A stretch of 64,000 bases of DNA from Carnobacterium maltaromaticum DSM 20342 (GTDB lineage Bacteria; Bacillota; Bacilli; Lactobacillales; Carnobacteriaceae): assembly GCF_000744945.1 (NCBI RefSeq), contig NZ_JQMX01000001.1, forward strand, positions 1,302,001-1,366,000, in the 5' to 3' direction. The notes under the pieces were generated by a model. The model searched no databases, was not told where the DNA came from, and saw only the letters and a list, made by a program, of their open reading frames with translations. Within the stretch, counting starts at the first letter, position 1. The number at the start of each line of letters is the position of its first letter. Below are positions 23,461 to 33,254 of this stretch, in pieces. Position numbers and translations under genes: made by a program.

Positions 23461-26232
23461 CTATTTTTCATCAAATAAGTACGTTTGTAACAGTGCATAC
23501 ATCGTATTATGAGCACTGGTTCTTAAACCAATAGCTGTCCCCGATGGATCCGCTTTGTAGGCTTTTTCTAGACGTTTTGTATTTGTTGGAATACTCATAA
23601 TATCTAGCATTAAATCATTACCCGCAACAACAGCCTTATCTGCATGCATAAAACCAAAGACTGCATCACTAGACACGACACCTTCAAAGCCCCATTCATC
23701 TCGTAAAATATCATTTAACAATTCTGAATTTCCACCAGCCCATTTGCCATTAATCAAACTGAAGCTGGACATAGTTCCTAATGTTTTTCCTTCTTTAACA
23801 GCAATTTCAAAGGGACGTAAATGAAGTTCACGAATAGATTGCTCATTGCCCCAGACATACAAGCCAGAACGCGCATTTGTTTCTTGATCATTCATTGCAA
23901 AATGCTTCATAAAAACGATAATACCTTGATTTTGTGCTCCCGAGATAACAGATGCACCCATTTTACCAGAAAGCAACGGATCTTCGGAGAAATACTCAAA
24001 ATTACGTCCCCCCATTGATGTGCGATGCAGATTAACTGCTGGTGCATACCATCCGTGAACACCATAGGCTTTAGCTTCTTTCCCAACAGCCTCACCCATT
24101 TCATAAGCTAATTCATTATTCCATGTCGCAGCTAAGACTATTTCTGTTGGGAAGGCCGCAGCTTTGACAGGTTTAAAGAATGAATTAATGCCAGCTGGAC
24201 CATCTAGTAATACGGAACTAGGGACGCCTAAACGCTTAATTTCATTCGTTTGGTACGCTCCATTCGCCATGTAGTCAATTAATTCTTCTGCTGTAAATTG
24301 ATCTAAAAACTTCTCCCATTTTGGATCATCATGCTCTAAGCCTTTTAAATCAGCTAATTGAATACCATTATCTGCACCAAATATCGGCATAGTTAATTTA
24401 GAATCTGTCGTTTTTTTTGCTACTTCATCCAATACAAATTGAGGAGCTTTGTGATTCATCTTTTTGTCAGATGGATACGTACCTTCCCAATCGCTTCTTG
24501 ATAAATAATCCAAATCGCCTAAACTTTTTTCAAATTTATTTTCAATGACTGTTCCAGTGACAGCATCTTCTTTGATTATTTTTTGTTCAGCAATTTCATA
24601 GTCAAAGACTTCTGCAATATCATGTACATTTCGAGCTAATTTAATTTGGTAATTTCCCGCATCAAGTACATAGGCTTCTTCTTTGATTTGATCATATGAA
24701 GCCATATCATTTGTTGCATAACTTAATTCTAGCGTTTCTTTTTCACCTGGTTTCAATAGCTTAGTCTTGCCATAAGCGCCTAATACAATCGCTGATTTTT
24801 CTAGTCCACCCTTGCTATATGGGGCTGAATAATAGAGTTGAACTACGTCTTTACCAGCGACATCTCCAACGTTCGTAACTTCAACACTAACCGTCATCTT
24901 ATCTTTTGAGAAATCTTTCTTTGTAACTTTCCAATCAAATGTACTATAACTTAGTCCATGTCCATATGGATAAAGGACAGCTTTTTTATAACCCGCTTCA
25001 TTACCTTCATAATATGTCTCATAGAAACGGTAACCGATATAAATATTTTCTTGGTAATTAACAAAAGCTTGGTCTAAATTATCATATTGATAATTACCAA
25101 AATTTTCTGTTGCTGGTGCAGAATCATTGTCATACACATAGGTATCTGTTAGCCGACCCGATGGATTTAAATTGCCAGCTAAAACATTTCCCAATGACTT
25201 CGTCCCAAAAGGTCCAGGTGTTCCTACCCAAAGAACAGATTTTATTTGTGGAAATTCTTCAAGGTACCCTAATTCCAAAGCATTTCCAGCATTTACAACA
25301 ATTGTAACATTTTCAAAGTTTTCGCATATTTTCTTGATTAATGCTTTCTTATTTGCTGTTAATTCCAATTCTTCTTTCGACATGTCACTGCTCTCAACAC
25401 CTGAACTAGTCAGAACAATCAAAGCATTTTCAGAAAAATCCTTTGATTCTTTCACAACTTTATCTTTTAAATATGAAATAGCTAACTCATCATCATCTGA
25501 TGGTGCTAGCATTGATTTTGCTACTTGAAGTAAACCACTTTCATTTTTCCCAGCTTCCGCTTTCGCTACCTCTGGAAGCTCTTGATAAAAATCGTATAAT
25601 TTTGAATTGTACTCTATGCCGGCATTTTTTAAACCATCAAATAGATTAACCGCATTAGAGGTATCTGACCCACCTGATCCACCACCTCCATATCGGAAGT
25701 TAAATGCAGAGACACCAAAAACATTAATTTTTTTATCTTCTAAAGGTAAGCTTTTGTCCTCATTTTTTAATAATACAATTCCTTCATTCGCTACTTCTTC
25801 AGAGATTTTATTTCCATGATTACGAGCCCTTTCACCAGCAGATGTCTCCGTATTGATGTGCAACTTACTACCACTCATAACAGCGTACATCGAAGTAACT
25901 GTTGGACCGAATTTCACTCCAATAAAGAGGATAAATAAACCTACTAATGACCAACCAATTAGTCTTCTTGGTCTATTTTTTATTTTACGATAAATTTTAT
26001 GCTCTTTTTTATGTTCTCTCCGTTCTTTTTTATCTAGCTTTTTAAGCTCAACTTTATAAGTTTGTTTTTCTGATTTTTTAAGTTGTTTTATAGACTCTTT
26101 AGCTGCTCTTTTTTCATCATCAGGTAACGTTTGCCAAATTATTTTCTTAGCCTTCGTTGCTTCTTTATCTTTTTTTACTTGCTGACTAATTAATGCTTTT
26201 CTTGCTCTACGTTTTCTCCACCAATTTCTCAT
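23461..26232 (-). CDS. Membrane-anchored GH3 enzyme with circularly permuted domain order
   Basis: 923 residues. A Lys/Arg-rich N-terminus (about 1-90) leads into one membrane segment (about 92-115). Then comes the part that is normally C-terminal: the alpha/beta sandwich (GIVLLKNEDKSLPLEDKKIN, ending with ESSDM and SGRLTDTY) and the fibronectin-III-like domain. The catalytic barrel comes last: VLLDGPAGIN, GRNFEYFSEDPLLSG, KHFAMNDQE and VVSSDAVFGF with the nucleophile Asp. This swapped order is known in a minority of GH3 enzymes. The anchor suggests the enzyme faces outward and trims beta-glycosides before uptake, while the downstream GH3 acts inside. It heads the two-gene operon. Confidence 0.85.
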   Translation of the reverse strand: MRNWWRKRRARKALISQQVKKDKEATKAKKIIWQTLPDDEKRAAKESIKQLKKSEKQTYKVELKKLDKKERREHKKEHKIYRKIKNRPRRLIGWSLVGLFILFIGVKFGPTVTSMYAVMSGSKLHINTETSAGERARNHGNKISEEVANEGIVLLKNEDKSLPLEDKKINVFGVSAFNFRYGGGGSGGSDTSNAVNLFDGLKNAGIEYNSKLYDFYQELPEVAKAEAGKNESGLLQVAKSMLAPSDDDELAISYLKDKVVKESKDFSENALIVLTSSGVESSDMSKEELELTANKKALIKKICENFENVTIVVNAGNALELGYLEEFPQIKSVLWVGTPGPFGTKSLGNVLAGNLNPSGRLTDTYVYDNDSAPATENFGNYQYDNLDQAFVNYQENIYIGYRFYETYYEGNEAGYKKAVLYPYGHGLSYSTFDWKVTKKDFSKDKMTVSVEVTNVGDVAGKDVVQLYYSAPYSKGGLEKSAIVLGAYGKTKLLKPGEKETLELSYATNDMASYDQIKEEAYVLDAGNYQIKLARNVHDIAEVFDYEIAEQKIIKEDAVTGTVIENKFEKSLGDLDYLSRSDWEGTYPSDKKMNHKAPQFVLDEVAKKTTDSKLTMPIFGADNGIQLADLKGLEHDDPKWEKFLDQFTAEELIDYMANGAYQTNEIKRLGVPSSVLLDGPAGINSFFKPVKAAAFPTEIVLAATWNNELAYEMGEAVGKEAKAYGVHGWYAPAVNLHRTSMGGRNFEYFSEDPLLSGKMGASVISGAQNQGIIVFMKHFAMNDQETNARSGLYVWGNEQSIRELHLRPFEIAVKEGKTLGTMSSFSLINGKWAGGNSELLNDILRDEWGFEGVVSSDAVFGFMHADKAVVAGNDLMLDIMSIPTNTKRLEKAYKADPSGTAIGLRTSAHNTMYALLQTYLFDEK

Positions 26233-26313
26233 TCCTTCTCCTCCAATTTAACCTTCTCTTAAAAGATCTAATACTTACTATATTCTACATATTTTACTAA
26301 CCTTTCCATCTCT

Positions 26314-26333
26314 ATTATATAATAGCGCTTTCA
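26314..26333 (-). promoter_or_regulatory. Promoter -10 and cre site of the GH3 operon
   Basis: On the minus strand TGAAAGCGCTATTA (26320-26333) matches the cre consensus at 13 of 14 positions and abuts a -10 TATAAT (26314-26319). No good -35 is visible, so an activator (perhaps the adjacent AraC-type protein) may be needed. CcpA repression would block the polymerase directly. Confidence 0.65.
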
Positions 26334-26356
26334 ATTTAACCTTGATGTTGTTGTTT

Positions 26357-26417
26357 AAAAAAAGCTAAATATTGTTTTATTTTGTTTTAAACCTTAAACA
26401 AAAAAACAATATTTAGC
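26357..26417 (-). terminator. Terminator of the RpiR-AraC operon
   Basis: On the minus strand GCTAAATATTGTTTT pairs with AAAACAATATTTAGC and is followed by seven T, just after the AraC-type gene stop. Confidence 0.88.
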
Positions 26418-26421
26418 CTAT

Positions 26422-28701
26422 TCATTCTACTTTTACTAACTCGATATACTGAATTCCCAGTAATGGTACAGCTATATCCAAGTGGTAAAATCCTTCTATA
26501 TCAACCATTACAATCTCTCTAGTGGGTTGATTCACCTCATTATAATAAGCTATTTCTTCAAAAGACAATTTAACGTCACTTGATTTATTGAATAACTCTT
26601 CTTGTTTCTTTTTAATCTGAGGTGTTAATTTTTGTTGACTAACTTTGTATCTTCCAGAAATATTCTGTAATTCTAAACTTAATTCAAGAATTGGATTTTG
26701 TCCTCGCTTTTTATTACGTTTTTCAAAAGGAAATCCATAGATTGTTTTATTCATAAAATTGCCAATTCCTTGTTCAGGGTACGCAATAAGGAGTCTAAAA
26801 TTATTGCGGCATTTTGTCAGAATACAGAATTCATTCTGGTAGACGACTTCACTATACAAGGAGCTGATAAAATGATACGCATACCAGCTTTCTTTAATTA
26901 ACCCATTTTGATGCATTAAAGCCATCTTTTCAGATAAATTTTTGGGGAAATAAGTAAACAGTTTAGTTGCATCTAATGAAATTGGTAAATAATAGTCTTT
27001 TCCGGGATGAACTTGGTTTAACATATACCAAATTGTATAGTTAGCAATCGCTAACTCACTCATTTTATGAAAATAATCGTCTTGTTCAAATTTTTCAATA
27101 TGTTGTAAAATTGTTTGTTGCGCTTGGCTATTTTTCAATTCAGAAATATTTTCTAAAAATTCTGGTTTTTCTAGGGCTGAAACGGCTACCTCTAAAGGTA
27201 GATATTGAATAGCTGCATTATCATCAATAATGGCAACCAATTGTCCTGTGTTTTTATTCAGGGCATTCATTCTTTGAGGATGTCTTGGAAAGTGAATAAC
27301 AATTTCGCAAAGCTCTTCAAAGCTACGAATACAGTCTACCAACGGAACACAAAGCTCTCCCTTCAAATCATACTCATAATAACATCTAAATTCAGCACGC
27401 CACGAACTAAGTTGCGGATAATTCCCTTGCAAATAATAACTTAAACGTTGAATTAGAGTTTGAAATTCTTCCTGGTAGACATTATTTTGTTTCAAGTAAT
27501 CATCAAAATCCATTGCTTGAAATTGTAAATATGGAATAAATCCTAATTTAATAATTGTGCTAAGTTCGCTATCTAACTGTTTAAAATCTATTTCCAAGTT
27601 ATTTCCGTTTCTTTTGATAACTATTTTCTGCATAATATCCTTGACAGCCACATAACGAACCTTTAGGGCTTTAATGACTGGCTTTGATTGATTCGTTAAA
27701 TATACTAATTCTGATTTTAAAATGTACTCTTTTGGCTGAAATTTATGAGTTAGACTAGATAAATCAATGAGAATGGATTGGCTCATTTTTTTAAGTTCAA
27801 TTTTCTTCACTTCTGTTAGTTCGCCATCTGGTAAATACGGAGCCAACAATTGATAGCTATCGGTTTGTCTAGTTTGCGGTTTTTCAGTTAAAAGAGCCGC
27901 TTTCTTTTTACGAAAATCCGCAGGTACAACGCCATTCCGCTCTTTAAAGATACTGCTAAAGCTGCGAGCACTAGCAAAACCATTGGTTAGCGCAATCTCC
28001 GTAATACTTGCTTCAGTCGTATCAAGCATGCGGATAGCATTTGAAAGGCGAATTTCTTTTAAATAATTTCCTACTGAGATACCAACTTGTTCTTTGAAAC
28101 TATGGGCTAAATAAAATTTATTGATAAAAAACAAGTCAGCTATTGATTGCAGGCTAATTTTTTCTTGGTACTGTTGATTAATGTAGGTGATGATTTTTTT
28201 ATTTTTATCTGTTATATGAGAAGCTTCTGGCGAGATGATACTGTCAACTGATTCCCGAGGTAGATGACGGATTAATAGCCCAATAATAATTTGGATATAG
28301 CCTTCTATAAGATAGTCGTAACCTGTTTCTTTATTTGTGCTTTCTATATAAAGTGAAGCTAAAATTTTTGTTATTTTTTCGTATAATTCCTGATAATAGG
28401 TTAAAGAAAGAGGATAATTTAGATTGAAGTTTCCAAGTTCTCTCTGACTTTTTGACAATTTCATGGTTAGGACTAAGATTTTATTTTTCGAACTTCCAAC
28501 CATCCCAACAAGTTCCCCAGGATTTACTAAAAAAATATCACCAGTTTCTAATAAGACAACCCTCCCATTCCTTAAAACTTCAAGATGATCCGCTAAAACA
28601 AATAAACATTTAAGATGTTCATTAATATAAACATCGACATTTTCAATCGTTTCGATTTCAACTTTAATCGATTTAACTGGTATCTCTATTAACTGCTTCA
28701 T
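26422..28701 (-). CDS. AraC-type regulator with a C-terminal GH39-like domain
   Basis: 759 residues, much longer than a simple AraC protein. The N-terminus looks like a cupin sensor (about 1-150). The two-helix-turn-helix AraC domain occupies about 175-275: SIADLFFINKFYLAHSFKEQ and ITEIALTNGFASARSFSSIF, followed by FKERNGVVPADFR. The remaining 480 residues resemble the xylosidase-type (GH39) barrel that some AraC regulators of Lactobacillales carry, probably as a sugar sensor; I could not identify catalytic acids. It is 22 nt downstream of an RpiR gene and faces the GH3 operon, so control of beta-glucoside genes is inferred. Confidence 0.82.
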   Translation of the reverse strand: MKQLIEIPVKSIKVEIETIENVDVYINEHLKCLFVLADHLEVLRNGRVVLLETGDIFLVNPGELVGMVGSSKNKILVLTMKLSKSQRELGNFNLNYPLSLTYYQELYEKITKILASLYIESTNKETGYDYLIEGYIQIIIGLLIRHLPRESVDSIISPEASHITDKNKKIITYINQQYQEKISLQSIADLFFINKFYLAHSFKEQVGISVGNYLKEIRLSNAIRMLDTTEASITEIALTNGFASARSFSSIFKERNGVVPADFRKKKAALLTEKPQTRQTDSYQLLAPYLPDGELTEVKKIELKKMSQSILIDLSSLTHKFQPKEYILKSELVYLTNQSKPVIKALKVRYVAVKDIMQKIVIKRNGNNLEIDFKQLDSELSTIIKLGFIPYLQFQAMDFDDYLKQNNVYQEEFQTLIQRLSYYLQGNYPQLSSWRAEFRCYYEYDLKGELCVPLVDCIRSFEELCEIVIHFPRHPQRMNALNKNTGQLVAIIDDNAAIQYLPLEVAVSALEKPEFLENISELKNSQAQQTILQHIEKFEQDDYFHKMSELAIANYTIWYMLNQVHPGKDYYLPISLDATKLFTYFPKNLSEKMALMHQNGLIKESWYAYHFISSLYSEVVYQNEFCILTKCRNNFRLLIAYPEQGIGNFMNKTIYGFPFEKRNKKRGQNPILELSLELQNISGRYKVSQQKLTPQIKKKQEELFNKSSDVKLSFEEIAYYNEVNQPTREIVMVDIEGFYHLDIAVPLLGIQYIELVKVE

Positions 28702-28723
28702 CTCTGTCCCACCATTCTCATTT

Positions 28724-29575
28724 TTAAATCAAATCAGGATTCATTTTTTTATAATTTTCTAGTTTATACGCAATATTTTTATCATAGTCTTTGTTGAAAT
28801 AGCTTAGGTATAAGATATCAAATATATACATTAACGACGTTCTAGTCGAAAAGGATGAAATTTTATGATAATGACTTTCAAGAGAGGGAAAAAGAAAGTG
28901 ACTATCGACTTTTTCACTGAGTAGTGGACTATTCTCTGCAGTAATCAGTAAGATTTTGCAGTTATTTTTCTTTAATATGGCAAATAGTTGGGGGATATTC
29001 GTGCCACGCCCTTCAAATGATACAACAATTGCTAGATGTTGCTTTGTACTATTGGCTGCCGTTAAATTTTGTGTATAATTATCCTTTGGTACATGGACCG
29101 TTTTTCCGATTTCTTGCATTTGAAATTTAAAGTTTTCAGCAAAATAAAGATTAGCTGATGTGGTATAAACATCAATCACCTCAGCTTCTTGCAAAAGAAT
29201 ACTCGTACGCATCAAATTTTCTAAATCATTTGTAGCAATCGTTGCTTGGACGGTTTGATCGTATACCGTTTGTAAATTTTTCATAACTGCATAATTGTTA
29301 TCTTCTGACGAAATTGGATAATTAATGTCAATGATCGTTTCAGAGGTATGTGCATTTAAATACTTAACCAGTTCAAGCTTTAAATCGTTTAAACCATCAA
29401 GTTTTAGTTTATTAATTAAACGATAAATTGTCGAAATAGAAACAAAAGAAGCTTCTGCTAATTCTTTTGGTGAAAAATAAATAACTTTCTCAGGACTGGC
29501 TAAAATAAAGTTAACTAGCACTGTTTCACTTGTCGTCAAGTGCTTTAAATTTTTTAATTTTAAAAGAACATTCAT
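28724..29575 (-). CDS. RpiR/MurR family transcriptional regulator (GH3 cluster)
   Basis: A 283-residue protein with an N-terminal HTH_6 domain (FSPKELAEASFVSISTIYRL at about residues 34-53) and a SIS domain (VIDVYTTSANLYFAENFKFQ, then LAIVVSFEGRGTNIPQL). It is the first gene of an operon with the large AraC-type regulator, an unusual pairing of two regulator classes. It is only distantly similar to the RpiR protein at 13033-13830. The likely effector is a sugar phosphate; the target is probably the neighbouring GH3 operon. Confidence 0.88.
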   Translation of the reverse strand: MNVLLKLKNLKHLTTSETVLVNFILASPEKVIYFSPKELAEASFVSISTIYRLINKLKLDGLNDLKLELVKYLNAHTSETIIDINYPISSEDNNYAVMKNLQTVYDQTVQATIATNDLENLMRTSILLQEAEVIDVYTTSANLYFAENFKFQMQEIGKTVHVPKDNYTQNLTAANSTKQHLAIVVSFEGRGTNIPQLFAILKKNNCKILLITAENSPLLSEKVDSHFLFPSLESHYHKISSFSTRTSLMYIFDILYLSYFNKDYDKNIAYKLENYKKMNPDLI

Positions 29576-29639
29576 TGAGTTTCGATTCCTTTCCCTTATT
29601 GTCTCACTCTAGTATAAACGATTTTGAGCATTTAAGCGC

Positions 29640-29674
29640 AAAAAAAGACGAGATTTATTTCATCTCATCTTTTT
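29640..29674 (-). terminator. Terminator after the HAD phosphatase gene
   Basis: On the minus strand GATGAGAT pairs with ATCTCGTC around a 7-nt loop, followed by seven T. Confidence 0.85.
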
Positions 29675-29678
29675 ATCC

Positions 29679-30518
29679 TTACAATAATTCTGCTAAGGCT
29701 TTGGCAATGCCATCTTCATTGTTGGTTAACGTAATTTTATCAGCACTATTTTTTAATTCATCCACTGCATTCCCCATCGCAACACCCATTCCAGCATATT
29801 CAATCAAGGACAAGTCATTGTGCCCATCACCAAATGAAATGATGTGTTCTCTTTCAATTCCTAAAGGAGTTAAGGTTTTATCTAATGCGTTGGCTTTATC
29901 AATGCCTTTGTCTGTAAATTCAAAATACATTGGAGCTGAAAAAACACCGCTGACTTTTGCTTCAAATGGAGCGATAATTTTTTTCCAATGCTCATTTAGA
30001 TATTCTGGTTGGGCAGCTACTAGAATTTTATGCAAGGGAAAATCAACAAAAGCAGCTAAATCTTCTTTTTCACACAACTGGAAGTTACCGCCTCGCGATT
30101 CATACTCAATAATATTAAAGATTCCCATCGGTTCACCTAAATCTAACATCCCATTAAAGACATTATTTACGTACATATACTCATCTTTTGCAATCATAGG
30201 TAAAACATCAAATTGCTTCAAATGTTCCAAAATATGCTGACTAGTGTTGACTGATAGCGGTTGACTAAATAATTCTTTTTCTGCCGTAACATCATAAACA
30301 TGGGCACCATTATAAGATACAAGCAAACCATTATAACGATCCATTTGTAATTCTTCGACATATTTCAACATACCAGGTGTTGGTCTGCCTGAAGCTAATA
30401 CCACTTTAATCCCCTGTTGTTGTGCATTAATTAACGCTTCTCTCGTTTTTTCAGTTAACTTTTTTTCATCATTTAAAAGTGTTCCATCAATATCTAAAAC
30501 TATTGCTTTTACATTCAT
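29679..30518 (-). CDS. Cof-type HAD-IIB family phosphatase
   Basis: A sugar- or nucleotide-phosphate phosphatase of the Cof subfamily (279 residues). Motif I is VLDIDGTLL (residues 7-15, nucleophile Asp), motif II lies around LASGRP, and motif IV is FGDGHNDLSLIEYAGMGVAM. A large C2-type cap sits between. Start ATG 30518 is supported by GGAGG 7 nt upstream; an in-frame ATG 78 nt earlier lies inside the VOC gene and has no site. It ends an operon with the VOC protein. Substrates of Cof proteins are broad and cannot be named. Confidence 0.9.
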   Translation of the reverse strand: MNVKAIVLDIDGTLLNDEKKLTEKTREALINAQQQGIKVVLASGRPTPGMLKYVEELQMDRYNGLLVSYNGAHVYDVTAEKELFSQPLSVNTSQHILEHLKQFDVLPMIAKDEYMYVNNVFNGMLDLGEPMGIFNIIEYESRGGNFQLCEKEDLAAFVDFPLHKILVAAQPEYLNEHWKKIIAPFEAKVSGVFSAPMYFEFTDKGIDKANALDKTLTPLGIEREHIISFGDGHNDLSLIEYAGMGVAMGNAVDELKNSADKITLTNNEDGIAKALAELL

Positions 30519-30531
30519 TATTTTTCCTCCA

Positions 30532-30915
30532 TTATGCTGTAATTTCAATCCGATTTCCTTCTGGATCAGCAATGACTGATTCATAATAGCCATCACCAGT
30601 TGTCCGGCTTGGACTTAAACACTCATATCCATCTTCGATAAGTTGTTTCGTTAACGCATCAACTTTTTCTTTATTTCCAAGTGCAATTGCTAAATGAGCA
30701 AAACCAAGAATTTCTCCACCAACTATACGATGAGTAATGTCTTGGCGATACATAATTTCCAATCTGGCGCCACTTTCGAACGTTAAAAAATACGAATGAA
30801 AGCCTGTTTTAGTATTGTGATATAATTCTGACGCTTGGGCATTAAAATAATTTTCATAGAATTTACGCATGCCTTCTAAATCTTTTGTCCATAAACCAAT
30901 GTGTTCAATTTTCAT
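30532..30915 (-). CDS. VOC family (glyoxalase-like) protein
   Basis: A 127-residue protein made of two beta-alpha-beta-beta-beta modules of the vicinal-oxygen-chelate superfamily. Metal-ligand candidates are His5 (MKIEHIGLW), a Glu in ARLEIMY, a His in FAHLAIALG and a Glu in GNRIEITA. Its C-terminal block DPEGNRIEI is typical of glyoxalase/bleomycin-resistance proteins. It lies 13 nt upstream of the HAD gene. A lactoylglutathione lyase-like or detoxification role is possible but not established. Confidence 0.85.
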   Translation of the reverse strand: MKIEHIGLWTKDLEGMRKFYENYFNAQASELYHNTKTGFHSYFLTFESGARLEIMYRQDITHRIVGGEILGFAHLAIALGNKEKVDALTKQLIEDGYECLSPSRTTGDGYYESVIADPEGNRIEITA

Positions 30916-31164
30916 TATGAGGACTCCTTCATCGCTGTATTTACACTTTATTATAAAGGATAAAACTCACAGATAGTGAAAACGGACTCATTTTGACAGA
31001 TTCTTTTCAGCATTTAGACCGAACCTATTGGCAGACTGATATTTTTTTCTCATAGTACTCAACTGAATTAAAACGCTATTTATGCAACGTTTGTGATTTT
31101 GCATCTTTTATTCTTTTATAAAGTAAGATACAATGATATAAAAAAGAGTTGGGGAGTTTGTCTA

Positions 31165-33165
31165 ATGGGAAAAGAATATTATCGATTAAATCCTGCATTA
31201 CGTTCTGCAGAAACAAAGCAAGAAAATATTGAAAATTGGTTATCCATTCAAAAAACAGATTTTTATCATGCACAAGTAGCACAAGAACGAGACTACTGCT
31301 TCTGGTGTCGGATTGTCGAAACGGCAAAACCAAACTCACTAGAGAGTTATACATCCATGTCTTATACCTTAAACGATCCGAATACACTAAATTCAGCGGC
31401 TAAAACTAATTTTATTTTAAGAGAAGATGAAGTACTTATTATTCATACATTAGCTGTTGTACGCAATGGACAAGTTATTGATAAATTAAACGACATTAAT
31501 GTCAAAGTTCTAGATCATGTTCGAGATGAAAACTACGGCAATTTTGATAATGAAAAAAGCGTTACTATTTTGATTCGAGATCTTCATTTAAATGATATCT
31601 TCTTAATTGAAACAACGATTGAGCGTACTTATGCTAGTGACAGCATCCGCAACAAGTTTTTCCGATATCTTTATACCTATCCAGGTCCTTATTGGGCTTA
31701 CAGCAATTATCAATGGGAATTAAAAAACGAAACAGGCCAAACCATTGAAGGTCATTATCGTTATTTCCGAGATGAGTCAGACACTATTTTAGAGAAAGAA
31801 AAAATTGTTCTAGAAGATCAAGATTCATTTATCATTGAAGAACAACAGTATACTGGAAAAGAGCTAAAAGATTTAGAAATTGCACCATTTATTGATTTTG
31901 CTACGCAAAAAAACTATCCAGAAATTACTGATACCTTAGCAAACTTGTATCAACAATTTTACCAAGTAGAGATAGGAACTTTTGCTGCTGATTTACTTAA
32001 AGATTTAGAAGCTTTGCCTTCTTTAGAATCCAAAATTAAGTATGCTATAGATTTTGTTCAAAAAGAAATCTATTATCTTTACAATAGCTCTGAAATGGAT
32101 GGACATGAGCCACAAGCTGCTGAAGTTACCTATCAAACGAAACAAGGAGATTGCAAAGCTAAGACAGTCTTATTAAAGGTGATTTTAGACTCTTTAGGTG
32201 TTGATTCAGAAATCGTCTTAGTTAATTACAATGGAGATATATTTTTACCGATTTATACTCCGTCACCCTTTAATTTTAATCATGCAATTTTGAAAATTTA
32301 TATTGATAATCACATTTATTTTGTTGATGCTACAGTCGCAAATGATCAAGGATTTTTAGAAAAACGTCGCAAAGATAGTTTTATGAATTATTTAGAAATT
32401 AAAGCTGGAACGACTTTGCAAAAGCAAGCACCTTTTCAAGATCAATTGCCAGCTATTGAAGAAATTATTCACTGCGATGTGAAAGAAGACGTTGCTACTT
32501 TCACCTTAGAAGGAACAATGCGTGGTGGAGTTGCCAATAATACGAGGGAAATGTTTAAAAACCAAGCAAATAAAGATATTATTTCGCGTTTTAATGGATC
32601 TATTTATTCGAATATGGTTTTGTACAATAAGTATGAGCAAAACGAAATTGATAAGCATTTTAGTGATACCTCGATTCAAATCATTGAAGACAATAAAGAA
32701 TTAAATGAACTTAAAGTCATTTATAAGGCGACAATTTCTGAGCCCTATTTAAAAGAAGGCAATAAACGCTTTTTACATTATTGGGATCGAAATTATTTTT
32801 TAAATGATGAAGCAGAAAATCATCATCATAAAGATTTCCCATTATGGGTCGACCGTAACTCAGTTAAGATGGAAATTCATTTGACCGTTGATCAGTCTAT
32901 TGACCAACAAGAAATTTTCACACGACAAGAATGTGACTTTAAGTCGAAATACCTACAACATCGTGTAACTAAAAAAGTCTCTGAACATGGTGTTTCTTGC
33001 TACTTGAATTATCAAACATATCGTAATTTAACTCTTTCTGGTAAAGAGTTAGAAGACTACATCAAGATAAATAATCAAATTCGCAACAGCAATTGGGGAT
33101 TGGGCATTGATATCATTGAAGATGGTTTGTTTAAGAAACTTGGTCGATTATTTAAAGGAAAATAA
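31165..33165 (+). CDS. DUF3857/transglutaminase-like protein
   Basis: About 666 residues. The N-terminal region resembles DUF3857 (SYTLNDPNTLNSAAKTNFIL), followed by a transglutaminase-like cysteine protease core. The putative triad is Cys in KQGDCKAKT, His in NFNHAILKI and Asp in YFVDATVAN. No signal peptide or membrane segment is visible, so it would act in the cytoplasm, odd for this family, whose members are often exported. I chose ATG 31165 after TTGGGGAG; an in-frame upstream ATG has no ribosome binding site. It is transcribed alone and ends at a terminator. Substrate unknown. Confidence 0.8.
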   Translation: MGKEYYRLNPALRSAETKQENIENWLSIQKTDFYHAQVAQERDYCFWCRIVETAKPNSLESYTSMSYTLNDPNTLNSAAKTNFILREDEVLIIHTLAVVRNGQVIDKLNDINVKVLDHVRDENYGNFDNEKSVTILIRDLHLNDIFLIETTIERTYASDSIRNKFFRYLYTYPGPYWAYSNYQWELKNETGQTIEGHYRYFRDESDTILEKEKIVLEDQDSFIIEEQQYTGKELKDLEIAPFIDFATQKNYPEITDTLANLYQQFYQVEIGTFAADLLKDLEALPSLESKIKYAIDFVQKEIYYLYNSSEMDGHEPQAAEVTYQTKQGDCKAKTVLLKVILDSLGVDSEIVLVNYNGDIFLPIYTPSPFNFNHAILKIYIDNHIYFVDATVANDQGFLEKRRKDSFMNYLEIKAGTTLQKQAPFQDQLPAIEEIIHCDVKEDVATFTLEGTMRGGVANNTREMFKNQANKDIISRFNGSIYSNMVLYNKYEQNEIDKHFSDTSIQIIEDNKELNELKVIYKATISEPYLKEGNKRFLHYWDRNYFLNDEAENHHHKDFPLWVDRNSVKMEIHLTVDQSIDQQEIFTRQECDFKSKYLQHRVTKKVSEHGVSCYLNYQTYRNLTLSGKELEDYIKINNQIRNSNWGLGIDIIEDGLFKKLGRLFKGK

Positions 33166-33198
33166 TGACTAATACATGGACACACTTTTTAATCCAAC

Positions 33199-33232
33199 AG
33201 GCGCTTCCTTAACTGGAACGCCTTTTTTTATT
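33199..33232 (+). terminator. Terminator after the transglutaminase-like gene
   Basis: AGGCG-c-TTCC pairs with GGA-a-CGCCT around a 6-nt loop, followed by a run of seven T. Confidence 0.88.
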
Positions 33233-33254
33233 TATATTCTCCTAAAAAAAAGAA

